Shown: positions 1 to 19,275 of the stretch, piece by piece
Layout of the letters: each line of letters starts with the position of its first letter
How positions within the stretch are numbered: position 1 is the stretch's first letter
From: Nocardia sp. NBC_01327
GTDB taxonomy: Bacteria > Actinomycetota > Actinomycetes > Mycobacteriales > Mycobacteriaceae
Direction of reading: 5' to 3'
DNA: 64,000 bases
Assembly (NCBI RefSeq): GCF_035958815.1
Contig: NZ_CP108383.1
Location: 1,426,001-1,490,000, forward strand
The notes under the pieces: generated by a model
Told to the model about the DNA's origin: nothing
The model's input: the letters and a program-made list of their open reading frames with translations, nothing else
Databases searched by the model: none
Program-made: the position numbers and the translations under genes

Positions 1-1
1 C

Positions 2-10711
<10,710 letters not shown>

Positions 10712-10781
10712 TATCGCCGCTACCGCGTCGATTGCACAGGCCGTAGACCGGCACTAACGAACCACAGCGAAGGTGTGAACA

Positions 10782-11870
10782 TTGATTCGTCGACATGTCC
10801 GGAACGGGCTTGCGGGTCGCCGGCGCGGTGCACGAGCCGCTGCCTTCCTCGCCGTCACAGCAGTTCTCACCGGCATGGTCGCCGGTGTCGGCGGTCCCAC
10901 CGCGAGCGCCGACCCGATCATCGACAGCAAGAAGCTGCTCGCCGATCCGGTCGCCCCGGACGGGTCGAAGATCACCAAGGCGGAGATGAAGGACGGCCGG
11001 AACATTCGGCTGTACGTGCACTCCACGGCCATGGACGCGACCTACCCGGTCGATGTGCAGCGCCCGGCCGACGCCACCGTGCCGCAGCCGACGCTCTACC
11101 TCCTCAATGGCGCCGGCGGCGGTCAGGACGACGCCTCCTGGGTCAAGAAGACGAATATCGTCAACGGCTTCCTCGCCGACAAGAACGTCAATGTCGTGCA
11201 ACCCATCGGCGGCAAGTGGAGCTACTACCAGGACTGGGACACCACCGATCCGACGCTCGGCGTCAACAAGTGGCAGACCTTCTTCACCGATGAGCTGCCC
11301 CCGCTGATCGATGCGGCCCTGGGCACCAACGGCGTGAACGCCGTGGCCGGTATCTCCACCTCGGGCACCACCGTGCTGCAGCTGCCGGAAATGCGCCCGG
11401 GCCTGTTCAAGGCCGCCGCCGCGTACAGCGGTTGCGCGCAGATGTCCGATCCGGTCGGCCAGGAATTCATGCGCCTCACCGTCGAGACCTGGGGCGGCGG
11501 CAAGCTCACCAATATGCACGGCCCGATGGATTCGCCGGAATGGGCGGCCAACGATCCGGTCGTCAATGCCGAGAAGCTGCGCGGCACTGCGCTTTACATC
11601 TCCTCCGGCAGCGGGCTGCCCGGCCAGTACGACAGCCTCGACGGGCCGTACGCGCTGCCCGGTCAGTACGGTCTGGCCAATCAGATGATCATCGGCGGGG
11701 CCATCGAGGCCGGCACCAACTACTGCAGCCACAATCTGGCGGCCAAGCTGGACTCGCTCGGCATTCCGGCCACCTACAACTTCCGCGCGACCGGCACGCA
11801 CTCCTGGGGGTACTGGAACGACGAGTTCCTCAACTCCTGGCCGGTGCTGGCCAGGGGTCTCGGGATCTGA
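10782..11870 (+). CDS. Secreted mycolyltransferase, antigen 85 family
   Basis: This is a 362-residue alpha/beta-hydrolase of the Ag85/FbpA family, which transfers mycolic acids between trehalose mycolates and to arabinogalactan outside the membrane. An Arg-rich N-terminus, a hydrophobic stretch (about residues 19-38) and an ASA cleavage site near residue 43 form a signal peptide. The nucleophile motif is GISTSG with Ser192, and the C-terminal GTHSWGYW supplies the catalytic His340; both match Ag85. I chose the TTG start at 10782 because the GAAGGTG about 10 bases upstream fits as a ribosome binding site. The gene stands alone, 70 bases after the NRPS gene, and is followed by a clear hairpin terminator. 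Its presence supports a mycolic-acid-containing organism. Confidence 0.93.
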   Translation: MIRRHVRNGLAGRRRGARAAAFLAVTAVLTGMVAGVGGPTASADPIIDSKKLLADPVAPDGSKITKAEMKDGRNIRLYVHSTAMDATYPVDVQRPADATVPQPTLYLLNGAGGGQDDASWVKKTNIVNGFLADKNVNVVQPIGGKWSYYQDWDTTDPTLGVNKWQTFFTDELPPLIDAALGTNGVNAVAGISTSGTTVLQLPEMRPGLFKAAAAYSGCAQMSDPVGQEFMRLTVETWGGGKLTNMHGPMDSPEWAANDPVVNAEKLRGTALYISSGSGLPGQYDSLDGPYALPGQYGLANQMIIGGAIEAGTNYCSHNLAAKLDSLGIPATYNFRATGTHSWGYWNDEFLNSWPVLARGLGI

Positions 11871-11913
11871 TTCCCGGCCTGCCGGGGCAGTAGCTCCGAA
11901 CCCTGCACGACCT

Positions 11914-11950
11914 GAACGCCCCGGTGAATCCGCCGGGGCGTTCGGCGTTT
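11914..11950 (+). terminator. Rho-independent-type terminator after the mycolyltransferase gene
   Basis: A perfect 11-base stem (GAACGCCCCGG at 11914-11924 pairing with 11933-11943) encloses an 8-base loop and is followed by GGCGTTTTCG. It lies 44 bases after the mycolyltransferase stop. Confidence 0.8.
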
Positions 11951-12006
11951 TCGCGGGCGCTGCTATCAGGCTGATCACTTTCTTGAAGGTAGGTCTAAAC
12001 AAAAAG

Positions 12007-12026
12007 TTCGGTTAGCCGTAATCTAA
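12007..12026. promoter_or_regulatory. Possible DtxR-family (MntR/IdeR) operator before the Nramp gene
   Basis: The sequence TTCGGTTAGCCGTAATCTAA resembles the two halves of the IdeR/DtxR palindrome, but with one extra base between them. It ends 4 bases before the GTG start of the Nramp transporter. A metal-sensing repressor would suit the gene; the match is imperfect and the call is tentative. Confidence 0.35.
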
Positions 12027-12030
12027 TGTT

Positions 12031-13278
12031 GTGAGTACCAGCCTGGCGGATACGCGCTCCAAATTCCAGCGAGCGAGATCAGCCACGGTCTTGCTCGGAC
12101 CAGCTTTCGTCGCCGCCATCGCCTATGTCGATCCGGGCAATGTGGCCTCGAATATCAGCGGTGGCGCACAGTTCGGATACCTGCTGGTGTGGGTCATCGT
12201 GATGGCCAATGCCATGGCCGGGCTGGTGCAATTCCTCTCGGCCAAACTCGGCCTGGTGACCGGTATGTCACTGCCGGAGGTGGTGCGGGAGCGAGCCAGT
12301 CGCGGTGTCCGGCTGGCCTATTGGGGGCAGGCCGAAACCGTTGCCATCGCAACGGATCTCGCGGAGGTGGTCGGCGGCGCCATCGCACTCAACCTGCTGT
12401 TCCGGCTGCCGCTGCTGCTCGGCGGCGTGATCACCGGCGTGGTATCGCTGGGCCTGCTGCTGGTGCAGAATCGGCGCGGGCAGCAGCCGTTCGAACGCAT
12501 CATCCTGGGCATGCTCGGCATTATCGCCATCGGATTCATTGCCTCCGTGGTGATTTCACCGCCCTCGGTCTCCTCGACCATCGGCGGGCTGGTGCCGCGC
12601 TTCGACGGCACCGAGAGCGTGCTGCTCGCCGCCGCCATGATCGGCGCGACCGTCATGCCGCACGCGGTGTACCTGCACTCCGGACTGGCCCGGGATCGGC
12701 ACGGCCAGCCCGAGGCCGGTGCGGCCCGCGCCCGGCTGCTGCGCATCACCCGCTACGACGTCGGGCTGGCCATGCTGCTCGCGGGCGCGGTGAATCTGGC
12801 CATGCTGCTCATGGCCGCCTCAACGCTGCGCGGACGGCAGGACGTGGATTCCCTCGAATCCGCGCACGCCGCGGTGCAGGACACGCTCGGCCCGGCGGCC
12901 GGACTGCTGCTCGCCATCGGACTGCTCGCCTCCGGCCTGGCCTCCACCTCGGTCGGCGCCTACGCGGGGGCCATGATCATGCAGGGATTGCTGCACCACC
13001 GCATTCCGCTGCTCGTGCGCCGCGTGGTGACCCTGATTCCCGCGCTGGTGGTGCTCGGCCTCGGCGTGGATCCGACTCGGGCGCTGATCATTTCGCAGGT
13101 GGTGCTGTCGTTCGGCATTCCGTTCGCGCTGATTCCCCTGGTGCGCTTCACCACCGACCGCACGCTCATGGGTGACGACGTGAACGGGCGGATCACCACC
13201 CTGCTGGCCTGGCTGGTGGCCGCGATCATCACGGCCTTGAATGTCGCACTCATCTATCTGACCGTCGCCGGGAACTGA
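12031..13278 (+). CDS. mntH: Nramp-family divalent metal (Mn2+/Fe2+) transporter MntH
   Basis: This 415-residue integral membrane protein carries the Nramp signature DPGN near residue 33 in the first transmembrane helix and MPHAVYLHS in the sixth, the two segments that form the metal site in this family. About eleven hydrophobic helices are visible. It should import Mn2+ (or Fe2+) with protons across the cytoplasmic membrane. The start is GTG at 12031. It is a single gene with its own upstream region, which contains a DtxR-like half-site pair. It converges on the crotonase gene downstream. Confidence 0.92.
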   Translation: MSTSLADTRSKFQRARSATVLLGPAFVAAIAYVDPGNVASNISGGAQFGYLLVWVIVMANAMAGLVQFLSAKLGLVTGMSLPEVVRERASRGVRLAYWGQAETVAIATDLAEVVGGAIALNLLFRLPLLLGGVITGVVSLGLLLVQNRRGQQPFERIILGMLGIIAIGFIASVVISPPSVSSTIGGLVPRFDGTESVLLAAAMIGATVMPHAVYLHSGLARDRHGQPEAGAARARLLRITRYDVGLAMLLAGAVNLAMLLMAASTLRGRQDVDSLESAHAAVQDTLGPAAGLLLAIGLLASGLASTSVGAYAGAMIMQGLLHHRIPLLVRRVVTLIPALVVLGLGVDPTRALIISQVVLSFGIPFALIPLVRFTTDRTLMGDDVNGRITTLLAWLVAAIITALNVALIYLTVAGN

Positions 13279-13315
13279 CCGTCGCCGGGAGATAGCGGCG
13301 CTGCCGTAAAGCCCT

Positions 13316-13366
13316 GTCATCCCGGCCGACCCCTCGTCATCCCGGCATGCTTTCGGCCTGGATCTA
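13316..13366. repeat. Two partial copies of the GTCATCCCGGC repeat, intergenic
   Basis: GTCATCCCGGC occurs at 13316-13326. A longer single arm (CGTCATCCCGGCATGCTTTC, then GGCCTGGATCTAC) spans 13335-13366 between the convergent mntH and crotonase genes. It is the same element found inside three NRPS genes further right. The last bases of the longer arm supply the stop codon of the crotonase gene on the minus strand. Only one arm is present, so no full hairpin can form here. Confidence 0.8.
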
Positions 13367-14158
13367 CTCCGCGAAAACGGCCTTGCGCTTCTGCAGCATG
13401 GCCGTCGCACCCTCGGCGAAATCGGCCCCGCGCAACAACTCAGGCTGACCGATCCCCTCTGCAGTCAGTGCGTCGTCGAGGGCCGGCAGTGCCGCGGCGT
13501 TCAGCGCGCGCTTGGTGAGTTCGAGGGCGCGGCGCGGGCCGTGTGCCAGCTTGGTGGCGGCGGCCTCGACCTTCGCGTCGAGATCCGTATCGGAGTACAC
13601 GCCGGTGATCAGGCCGCGGCGCTGCGCCTCGGCGCACGGCAGGCGATCGCCCAGCAATGCCATCTCGGCGGCCAGCGGGCGACCGGCGGCCGCCGCGACC
13701 ATGGCCGCCGCACCGCCGTCCGGCATGAGACCGATATTGATGAAGGCCAGCAGCAGATAGGCGTCCTCGGAGGCGTAGATCAGGTCGGCGGCCAGGGCGA
13801 AGGCGACCCCGACACCGGCGGCCGCGCCCCGCACCCGGGCGATGACCGGGATCGGCGCGTCCACGATCGCCTTGATCATCCGATTGGCCGCGACCATGGT
13901 GTCCTCGGGCGTGATTCCGCGTGCCGCCTCACCGGGACTGGCCGACAGATCGGCGCCGGTACAGAAGTCGCCGCCCTCGCCGGTGAGCACGATCACCCGC
14001 ACCGCGGGATTGTCGTATGCCGAAAGCACCGTCTCGCCGAGCCCCAGCATGGTGTCGTAGTCGATGGCGTTCTTGCGCTTGGGATTGGTGATGGTGATAC
14101 GCAGTACCCGGCCGTCGAGTACGGCGGTGTAGCCCGGGGTTGTCGCGGTGTTGCTCAT
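13364..14158 (-). CDS. Enoyl-CoA hydratase/isomerase (crotonase) family protein
   Basis: This 264-residue protein has the crotonase fold. GEGGDFCTGADLS and the oxyanion-hole region RVRGAAAGVGVAFALAAD are typical; members hydrate or isomerise enoyl-CoA thioesters. At the usual second acidic position I read a MPDGG loop where a classical hydratase would have a Glu, so the exact reaction is uncertain. It starts with ATG at 14158, divergent from a double-TetR regulator 101 bases away, which suggests that the regulator controls it. The stop codon lies inside a dispersed repeat arm. Confidence 0.85.
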   Translation of the reverse strand: MSNTATTPGYTAVLDGRVLRITITNPKRKNAIDYDTMLGLGETVLSAYDNPAVRVIVLTGEGGDFCTGADLSASPGEAARGITPEDTMVAANRMIKAIVDAPIPVIARVRGAAAGVGVAFALAADLIYASEDAYLLLAFINIGLMPDGGAAAMVAAAAGRPLAAEMALLGDRLPCAEAQRRGLITGVYSDTDLDAKVEAAATKLAHGPRRALELTKRALNAAALPALDDALTAEGIGQPELLRGADFAEGATAMLQKRKAVFAE

Positions 14159-14259
14159 GAATGCTCCCGGTGATGTGTTCGGCTGTGCGAATTGTGGTTA
14201 ACTTAGGTGGATTCGTCCGGCACTGTCAACAGCCGGTGCCGTGGAAAAGGAGAAAGTGC

Positions 14260-15498
14260 ATGGTCGCCGATCGCAGCGAGGTGGGACTCGCTTCCGCGCG
14301 ACCTTCCGGCGAACCGGGACCCCGGCGCCGACCCAAGAATCGCAAGGCCCAGATCGTCGGCGTCGCCGCGCGGGCCTTCGCTGAGCGGGGGTATCACCCG
14401 GTCGGCGTGGACGAGATCGCCGCCGAGGTCGGCATTTCCGGGCCCGCGCTGTACCGGCACTTCAGCAATAAGTACGCCATGCTGGTCGCCGCCGCCGAGA
14501 TGGGCGCGCAGCAATTGGTCGATGCCGCCCACGCCGCCGACCATCCGGAGCTGGAACCGGAACCGCGACTCACCGCACTGATCCGCGGCATTGCCGAGCA
14601 CACCATCGACTGCCGGCGCGAGGGCGGACTGTACCGCTGGGAGCGGCGATATCTGGAGAGCGCCGATCGCGCGCGCATCCGGGTCATCTACGCCGATCTG
14701 CACGACACCTTCACCGCGCCCATCGCCGAGCTGTACCCCGACGCCGATCCGGCCGACAACAGTCTGCGCGCCGCGGCGGTGCTCAGCGCCATCGGCAGCG
14801 TGACCGGGCATCGCACCGCGCTGTCCAATGCGCGCCTGGTCAGCCTGCTCAACGACATCTGCTGGGACATCCTGCGCGCCGAGCTGCCGCCCGCGCCCGC
14901 ACCCGCCACCGGCGACCCGATCGTGCGCGGCCTGCCCGTCATCTCCAAGCGCGAACAGCTGCTCACCGAGGCCATCCGGATCTTCGGGCGGCAGGGGTAT
15001 CACGAGGCCAGCATCGAGGAGATCGGCGCCGCCGCGGGCATCAACGCCTCCAGCGTCTACCGCTACTTCAGCAGCAAATCCGATCTGCTCGCCGCCGCCT
15101 TCCACCGCACCGGCGAACGCGTGGCCATCGCCAATGCCGAGGCACTCTCGGAGGCCACCAGCCGCGCCGACGCCGCCGTGCGCATTGCCGAACGCTTCGC
15201 CCGCATGACCTTCGCCATGCCGGAGATCCTCCCGGTCTACTTCGCCGAATTCTCCAATCTGCCCGCCTCCGAACAACATCGACTCCGCTCCATCCAGCGC
15301 CAGAACGTCCTGGAATGGGCCAACCTCCTCGAAGGCGACCAAATCGAAGCCCGCTTCCGCGTCCACGCCGCCATCGGCCAGGTCATCGACGTAGGCCGCC
15401 GCCTCCGCTTCGACACCAGGCCCCAGAACCTGGCCCGCGTCCGAGCCCTGATGAGCGCCGTCCTACTCGGCTCGGCCCCCACCCCCGACGCCGAATAG
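14260..15498 (+). CDS. Double TetR-family transcriptional regulator (two TetR units in one chain)
   Basis: The protein is 412 residues, about twice the usual TetR length. Two complete helix-turn-helix units are visible: residues 28-75 (ending GPALYRHFSNK) and residues 229-277 (ending ASSVYRYFSSK), each followed by its own ligand/dimerisation region. I chose ATG 14260 because AAGGAG lies 7 bases upstream, although the frame is open further upstream. It is divergent from the crotonase gene, and the 101-base gap would hold shared operators (the stretch GGTTAACTTAGGT is one candidate). It probably represses a lipid or acyl-CoA gene; the ligand is unknown. Confidence 0.88.
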   Translation: MVADRSEVGLASARPSGEPGPRRRPKNRKAQIVGVAARAFAERGYHPVGVDEIAAEVGISGPALYRHFSNKYAMLVAAAEMGAQQLVDAAHAADHPELEPEPRLTALIRGIAEHTIDCRREGGLYRWERRYLESADRARIRVIYADLHDTFTAPIAELYPDADPADNSLRAAAVLSAIGSVTGHRTALSNARLVSLLNDICWDILRAELPPAPAPATGDPIVRGLPVISKREQLLTEAIRIFGRQGYHEASIEEIGAAAGINASSVYRYFSSKSDLLAAAFHRTGERVAIANAEALSEATSRADAAVRIAERFARMTFAMPEILPVYFAEFSNLPASEQHRLRSIQRQNVLEWANLLEGDQIEARFRVHAAIGQVIDVGRRLRFDTRPQNLARVRALMSAVLLGSAPTPDAE

Positions 15499-15538
15499 CG
15501 CTACCCCCCAAGAAGACCTGTCCAGACCTGCACCACAA

Positions 15539-15629
15539 GGTCGTGGCCCGCCCGGTTCTGGACTGAGCGGAGCAATGCCGCGCAGCGGCGAGCGCAGGGA
15601 GGGAAGAACCGGGTAACAGGGCCACGACC
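15539..15629. repeat. Long inverted repeat between convergent genes
   Basis: The left arm is GGTCGTGGCC (15539-15548) plus CCCGGTTCT (15551-15559). It pairs with AGAACCGGG (15605-15613) plus GGCCACGACC (15620-15629). The loop is about 45 bases and rich in GAGCG/GCGAG. It lies in the 168-base gap between the double-TetR gene and the aldehyde dehydrogenase gene. It could be a bidirectional terminator or a dispersed repeat unrelated to the GTCATCCCGG family. Confidence 0.7.
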
Positions 15630-15666
15630 CCGCCCGGAGCGAAGCGGAGGGCAAATCAAACACAGC

Positions 15667-17151
15667 TCAGACCTTGTGGCGGAGGCGGAAAATCGCTCTT
15701 GCCAGGCGGAGGCGCTGGGGATGGTTGTCGAAGGTGCTCAGCCCCACGGGTTCTCGGTGGCGTTTGTCGATGATCGATTGGGCGCGGGCGAATTCGAGCA
15801 GGGACTGCGGGTTGCGGATGCGGCCGGGGCCGTGGATGCCGTAGACCGGGGTGGCATTGACCGTGACCAGTTCGGTGCGCAGGTGGTCGGCGAATTCGGG
15901 GACGCTGCGGACATCGCGGGTGAAAACGGCTACGGGGAGCACTCTTTCAGGGGCGTTGACACGTTCCACCGCCTCGTCCATGGATGCGACCCGATTGACG
16001 ATCAGCACCGGGCCCACCGCGTCGCCGGTAATGGCGAGGCTGATCTCCGGGACCTCGGTGAGCACCACCGGTTCGATATAGGGCTCGCGAATGGACTCCA
16101 GGCTGCCCACCACCGCGCGACCACCGCGGGTGAGTGCGTCGCGAACCTGGCGGCGCACCACATCCAGATGGGCCTCGACCACCATCGGCCCGTAGGAGGC
16201 GCGCTTGTCCGCGGCGGGCCGCAGCTTGCGGGCGTGATAGGCCACCATTTCCAGGAACGGCTCGTACACCGAGTCCGCCACGTACACGCAGTGCACACCC
16301 GCCGGATGCTGCCCGGCATTGGCCATGGCGCCGTATACCGCTGCGGCCGCGGCGGTATCGAGACGGGCGTCGACCTGGACGATCATGGCGCCGCGGCCGC
16401 CCTGCTCGATCACCAGGGGAGTGCCGGTCTGCGCGCACAGCGCGGTGACCTCGCGGGCGCCGGCGACGGACCCGGCGTAGGCGATCTTGTCCACCCGCGC
16501 CCGGCAGAGGGCGGCGGCGGTGGAGCTGTCACCGGTAACCACCTGCAGCACAGGCTGATTCGGGGACAGGCGGTTCCAGGTGTCGACCAGCCAGGCTCCG
16601 ACGCCGGGGGTCAGCTCGCTCGGCTTGAACACCACGGTATTGCCCGCGGCCATGGCGGAGGCGATCGAATTCATCGGTGCGAGAACGGGATTCTGCCAGG
16701 GCCCCAGCACGCCGATCACGCCGAGCGGCAGTCGCCCGATCGAGCCGGACCGATCGCGGGGGAACCGGGCCGTGCTGCGGGTGGAGCGGCCCAGCGTCTT
16801 CTCGGCATGGCGCGCAACCCAATCCAGATGCTCCACGGCCAGCGTCACTTCGACGGCGGCGTCCATGCGCGGTTTGCCGGTCTCAGTGCTGATGAGTTCG
16901 ACGAGATCGCGGGTGCCGCGTGCGATGGCGCGCTTCCAGTCCAGCAGCCAGCGTTTGCGCCCGGCGAATCCCAGTGCCGCCCACCACTGTTGCGTGGTGC
17001 GGGCCGCGCGGACGGCGCGGGTCAGCTCACCGGCGCCCATGATGGCGTAATCGCCCACGACCTCCCCGGTGCGCGGATCATACGATGTCAGCACCTTCGG
17101 TCGGCCCGCTCCGGTGCGCGCTGCCCGTGGCTGCTGCGCAGGCTCGGCCAT
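15667..17151 (-). CDS. Aldehyde dehydrogenase superfamily protein lacking the catalytic cysteine
   Basis: This 494-residue protein has the full ALDH fold: the NAD-binding FKPSELTP region near residue 175 and the general-base Glu249 in VIEQGG. Two active-site positions deviate. The NxGQxC motif reads NAGQHP, with Pro283 where the nucleophilic Cys should be (the next Cys is five residues on), and the oxyanion motif PWNFP reads PWQNP. A normal ALDH thiohemiacetal mechanism is therefore unlikely. It may be a pseudo-enzyme or have another role. The length is normal and the reading frame intact. It is transcribed alone and converges on the double-TetR gene. Confidence 0.88.
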   Translation of the reverse strand: MAEPAQQPRAARTGAGRPKVLTSYDPRTGEVVGDYAIMGAGELTRAVRAARTTQQWWAALGFAGRKRWLLDWKRAIARGTRDLVELISTETGKPRMDAAVEVTLAVEHLDWVARHAEKTLGRSTRSTARFPRDRSGSIGRLPLGVIGVLGPWQNPVLAPMNSIASAMAAGNTVVFKPSELTPGVGAWLVDTWNRLSPNQPVLQVVTGDSSTAAALCRARVDKIAYAGSVAGAREVTALCAQTGTPLVIEQGGRGAMIVQVDARLDTAAAAAVYGAMANAGQHPAGVHCVYVADSVYEPFLEMVAYHARKLRPAADKRASYGPMVVEAHLDVVRRQVRDALTRGGRAVVGSLESIREPYIEPVVLTEVPEISLAITGDAVGPVLIVNRVASMDEAVERVNAPERVLPVAVFTRDVRSVPEFADHLRTELVTVNATPVYGIHGPGRIRNPQSLLEFARAQSIIDKRHREPVGLSTFDNHPQRLRLARAIFRLRHKV

Positions 17152-17455
17152 GGTTACCCTCTCGTGGCCATGAATGTCTCCCCGCCTGTCAGCCTATTGT
17201 TCGGCGAGTACGCCCGACAAGGTGCGGAAATATCAGCAGACCGCACGGTCCGTGTCTGGATCTGCGGCTATTCGCAGACCTGTCAGTTTGTGACCAACGA
17301 CACGTTTGATTGATAGCTGCTTCGGCAAAGGAACGACCACGCATAGGGACCGCCGGTAACATCACGCGCGACGGAGTGGATCATCCCCGAGGGGATGTGG
17401 GGACCCGCCGCCCGGGGCGAACTGAATTGCCCGCCCAGCCGATAGTGGAGAGTTG
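17152..17455. other. Intergenic region between ALDH homologue and ABC exporter operon
   Basis: About 300 bases without a convincing gene. It should hold the divergent promoters for the ALDH homologue and the drr-like operon. The only structure I see is CATCCCC-ga-GGGGATG at 17382-17397, a 7-base palindrome about 60 bases before the ABC ATPase start, which could be an operator. Confidence 0.6.
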
Positions 17456-18460
17456 ATGCCGAGCTTGGACAAACCGGATTCGCACACAGCGGAAGTGCGC
17501 AGCGCAGGGAGCGATCCGGCGGTATATGTCGAAGACATCCGCAAGTCGTTCGGCGAGGTGCACGCGCTGCAGGGCATCAGCTTCACCGCCGTCCGCGGCC
17601 AGGTGCTCGGCATCCTCGGCCCCAATGGCGCCGGTAAGACCACCGCGGTGAAGGTCCTTTCCACCCTGCTGCGTCCCGACTCCGGCATTGCCCGGGTCGC
17701 CGGGCACGATGTGCGCAAGGACCCCGCCGCCGTTCGCCGGTCCATCATGATGACCGGTCAGTACGCCGCCCTTGACGAAAATCTTTCCGGACGCGAGAAC
17801 ATCGAATTGTTCGGCAGGCTCATGGGCCTGCCCCGCAAGGCGGCCCGGCAGCGCGCCGACGATCTGCTCGAGGAATTCGATCTCACCGGCGCCGGCCGGC
17901 GCGCGGTCCGGCACTACTCCGGCGGTATGCGCCGCCGGGTCGACATCGCCTGCGGACTCGTGGTGCGACCGGAGGTGGTGTTCCTCGACGAACCCACCAC
18001 CGGACTCGACCCGCGCAGCCGCCAGGGCGTGTGGGATCTGGTGACCGCGCTCAAGACCCAGGGCATCACCGTCCTGCTGACCACGCAGTACCTCGAAGAG
18101 GCCGACGTGCTCAGCGACAACATCATCGTGATCGACAAGGGCGCCGTGATCGCCGAGGGCACCGCGGACGCGCTCAAGCAGAAGACCGGCGGCAGCTACT
18201 GCGAGGTCGTCCCGCTGGACCCGACCCATCTGATCGCGGCCGCGGACGCCCTGGGCGATCTGATTCCCGAAGCCACGCGCTCCGAGATCGGCAGCGGCGA
18301 TCGGCTGTCGATCCCCGCGCCGGACGGGGCCTCCACACTCGCCGAGGCGCTGCGCCGACTCGACGGCGCCGGTATCGAACTCGCGGACATCGGGCTGCGG
18401 CGGCCCTCGCTCGACGATGTGTTCCTCTCCCTCACCGGGCATTCGGGCGGCATCCAATGA
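17456..18460 (+). CDS. ABC transporter ATP-binding protein, DrrA-like
   Basis: This 334-residue ATPase has Walker A GPNGAGKTT, ABC signature YSGGM, Walker B VVFLDEP and the C-terminal extension typical of the daunorubicin-resistance DrrA branch (ending RRPSLDDVFLSLTG). It powers the two permeases encoded next. ATG 17456 follows GTGGAG; an in-frame TTG three bases upstream is the alternative start. The stop overlaps the next start (ATGA), so the three genes form one translationally coupled operon. In mycobacteria DrrABC exports phthiocerol lipids; in Streptomyces it exports daunorubicin. The substrate here is unknown. Confidence 0.92.
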   Translation: MPSLDKPDSHTAEVRSAGSDPAVYVEDIRKSFGEVHALQGISFTAVRGQVLGILGPNGAGKTTAVKVLSTLLRPDSGIARVAGHDVRKDPAAVRRSIMMTGQYAALDENLSGRENIELFGRLMGLPRKAARQRADDLLEEFDLTGAGRRAVRHYSGGMRRRVDIACGLVVRPEVVFLDEPTTGLDPRSRQGVWDLVTALKTQGITVLLTTQYLEEADVLSDNIIVIDKGAVIAEGTADALKQKTGGSYCEVVPLDPTHLIAAADALGDLIPEATRSEIGSGDRLSIPAPDGASTLAEALRRLDGAGIELADIGLRRPSLDDVFLSLTGHSGGIQ

Positions 18461-19275
18461 GCGCGCCGGCCGCGGCCGGAGTCGCGCGCACCGATCTGTT
18501 CGCCGGGCTGCCCAAGGCCAAGCCGAACAGCCTGCAGCAGTGGCAGGCGCTCACCGGCCGCATCCTCTGGGTGATGGCCACCAAGGGTGAGCTCGCCTTC
18601 GCATCGGTCACCCCGCTGGTCATCACCCTCGGCTTCTACCTGCCGCTCAAGTACGTCATGCAGTTCCGCGGCATCGACTACGCGCAGTTCGTCATGCCGA
18701 TCATCGTGCTGCAGACCATGACCGTCACCATGATGTCGAATGCGCAGATGGCCGCGTTCGAGGCCATGACCGGATTCAACACCCGAATGCAGAGCATGCC
18801 CGTCGGCAAGATGGTGCCGCTGGTCTCGCGCCTGAGCGCCGGTCTGGTGCGCTCGATCGTCTCACTGACCGCGGCCATCGGCTGGGGTCATATGATCGGC
18901 TTCCGGTTCGTGGCCGGTTGGGGACAGACCGTGCTGTTCTGCGTGTTCTCGCTCGCCGTCGGCACCGTGCTCGCCATCGGCGCCGACGCGCTCGGCTCGC
19001 TGACCAAAAATCCCGAATCGCTGAGCCAGGCCCTGACCCTGCCGACGCTGATCTTCGGCATGCTCTCCTGCGGATTCGTGCCGGAATCCGGCTTCCCGGT
19101 ATGGGTTCGGCCGTTCGTGCGCAATCAGCCCATCTCCCAGTTCTCCTTCGCGCTGCGGGATATGGCCGCGCACGGGGTGACCTGGCAGGTGTTCTGGGTG
19201 CCGATGGTGTGGCTGATCGGCGCCGCGGTGTTCTTCCTGCCGGCGGCGGTCTGGGCGAGTATGAGGCGGTCATGA
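18457..19275 (+). CDS. ABC-2 type permease, DrrB-like
   Basis: This 272-residue membrane protein has about six hydrophobic helices and the ABC-2 permease pattern (a VMPIIVLQTM segment and a late PISQFSFALRDM loop). The ATG at 18457 overlaps the ATPase stop, and the gene's own stop overlaps the next permease start. It forms the membrane channel with the following gene. Confidence 0.88.
   Translation: MSAPAAAGVARTDLFAGLPKAKPNSLQQWQALTGRILWVMATKGELAFASVTPLVITLGFYLPLKYVMQFRGIDYAQFVMPIIVLQTMTVTMMSNAQMAAFEAMTGFNTRMQSMPVGKMVPLVSRLSAGLVRSIVSLTAAIGWGHMIGFRFVAGWGQTVLFCVFSLAVGTVLAIGADALGSLTKNPESLSQALTLPTLIFGMLSCGFVPESGFPVWVRPFVRNQPISQFSFALRDMAAHGVTWQVFWVPMVWLIGAAVFFLPAAVWASMRRS

Noticed and set aside
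13535..14173. Plus-strand open frame opposite the crotonase gene
   Set aside because: The minus strand encodes a clear crotonase with conserved motifs; the plus frame is Arg/His/Gly-rich shadow.
16134..17050. Plus-strand frames opposite the ALDH homologue that might suggest a replaced gene
   Set aside because: They have no domain, while the minus strand keeps the complete ALDH fold despite the changed active site.
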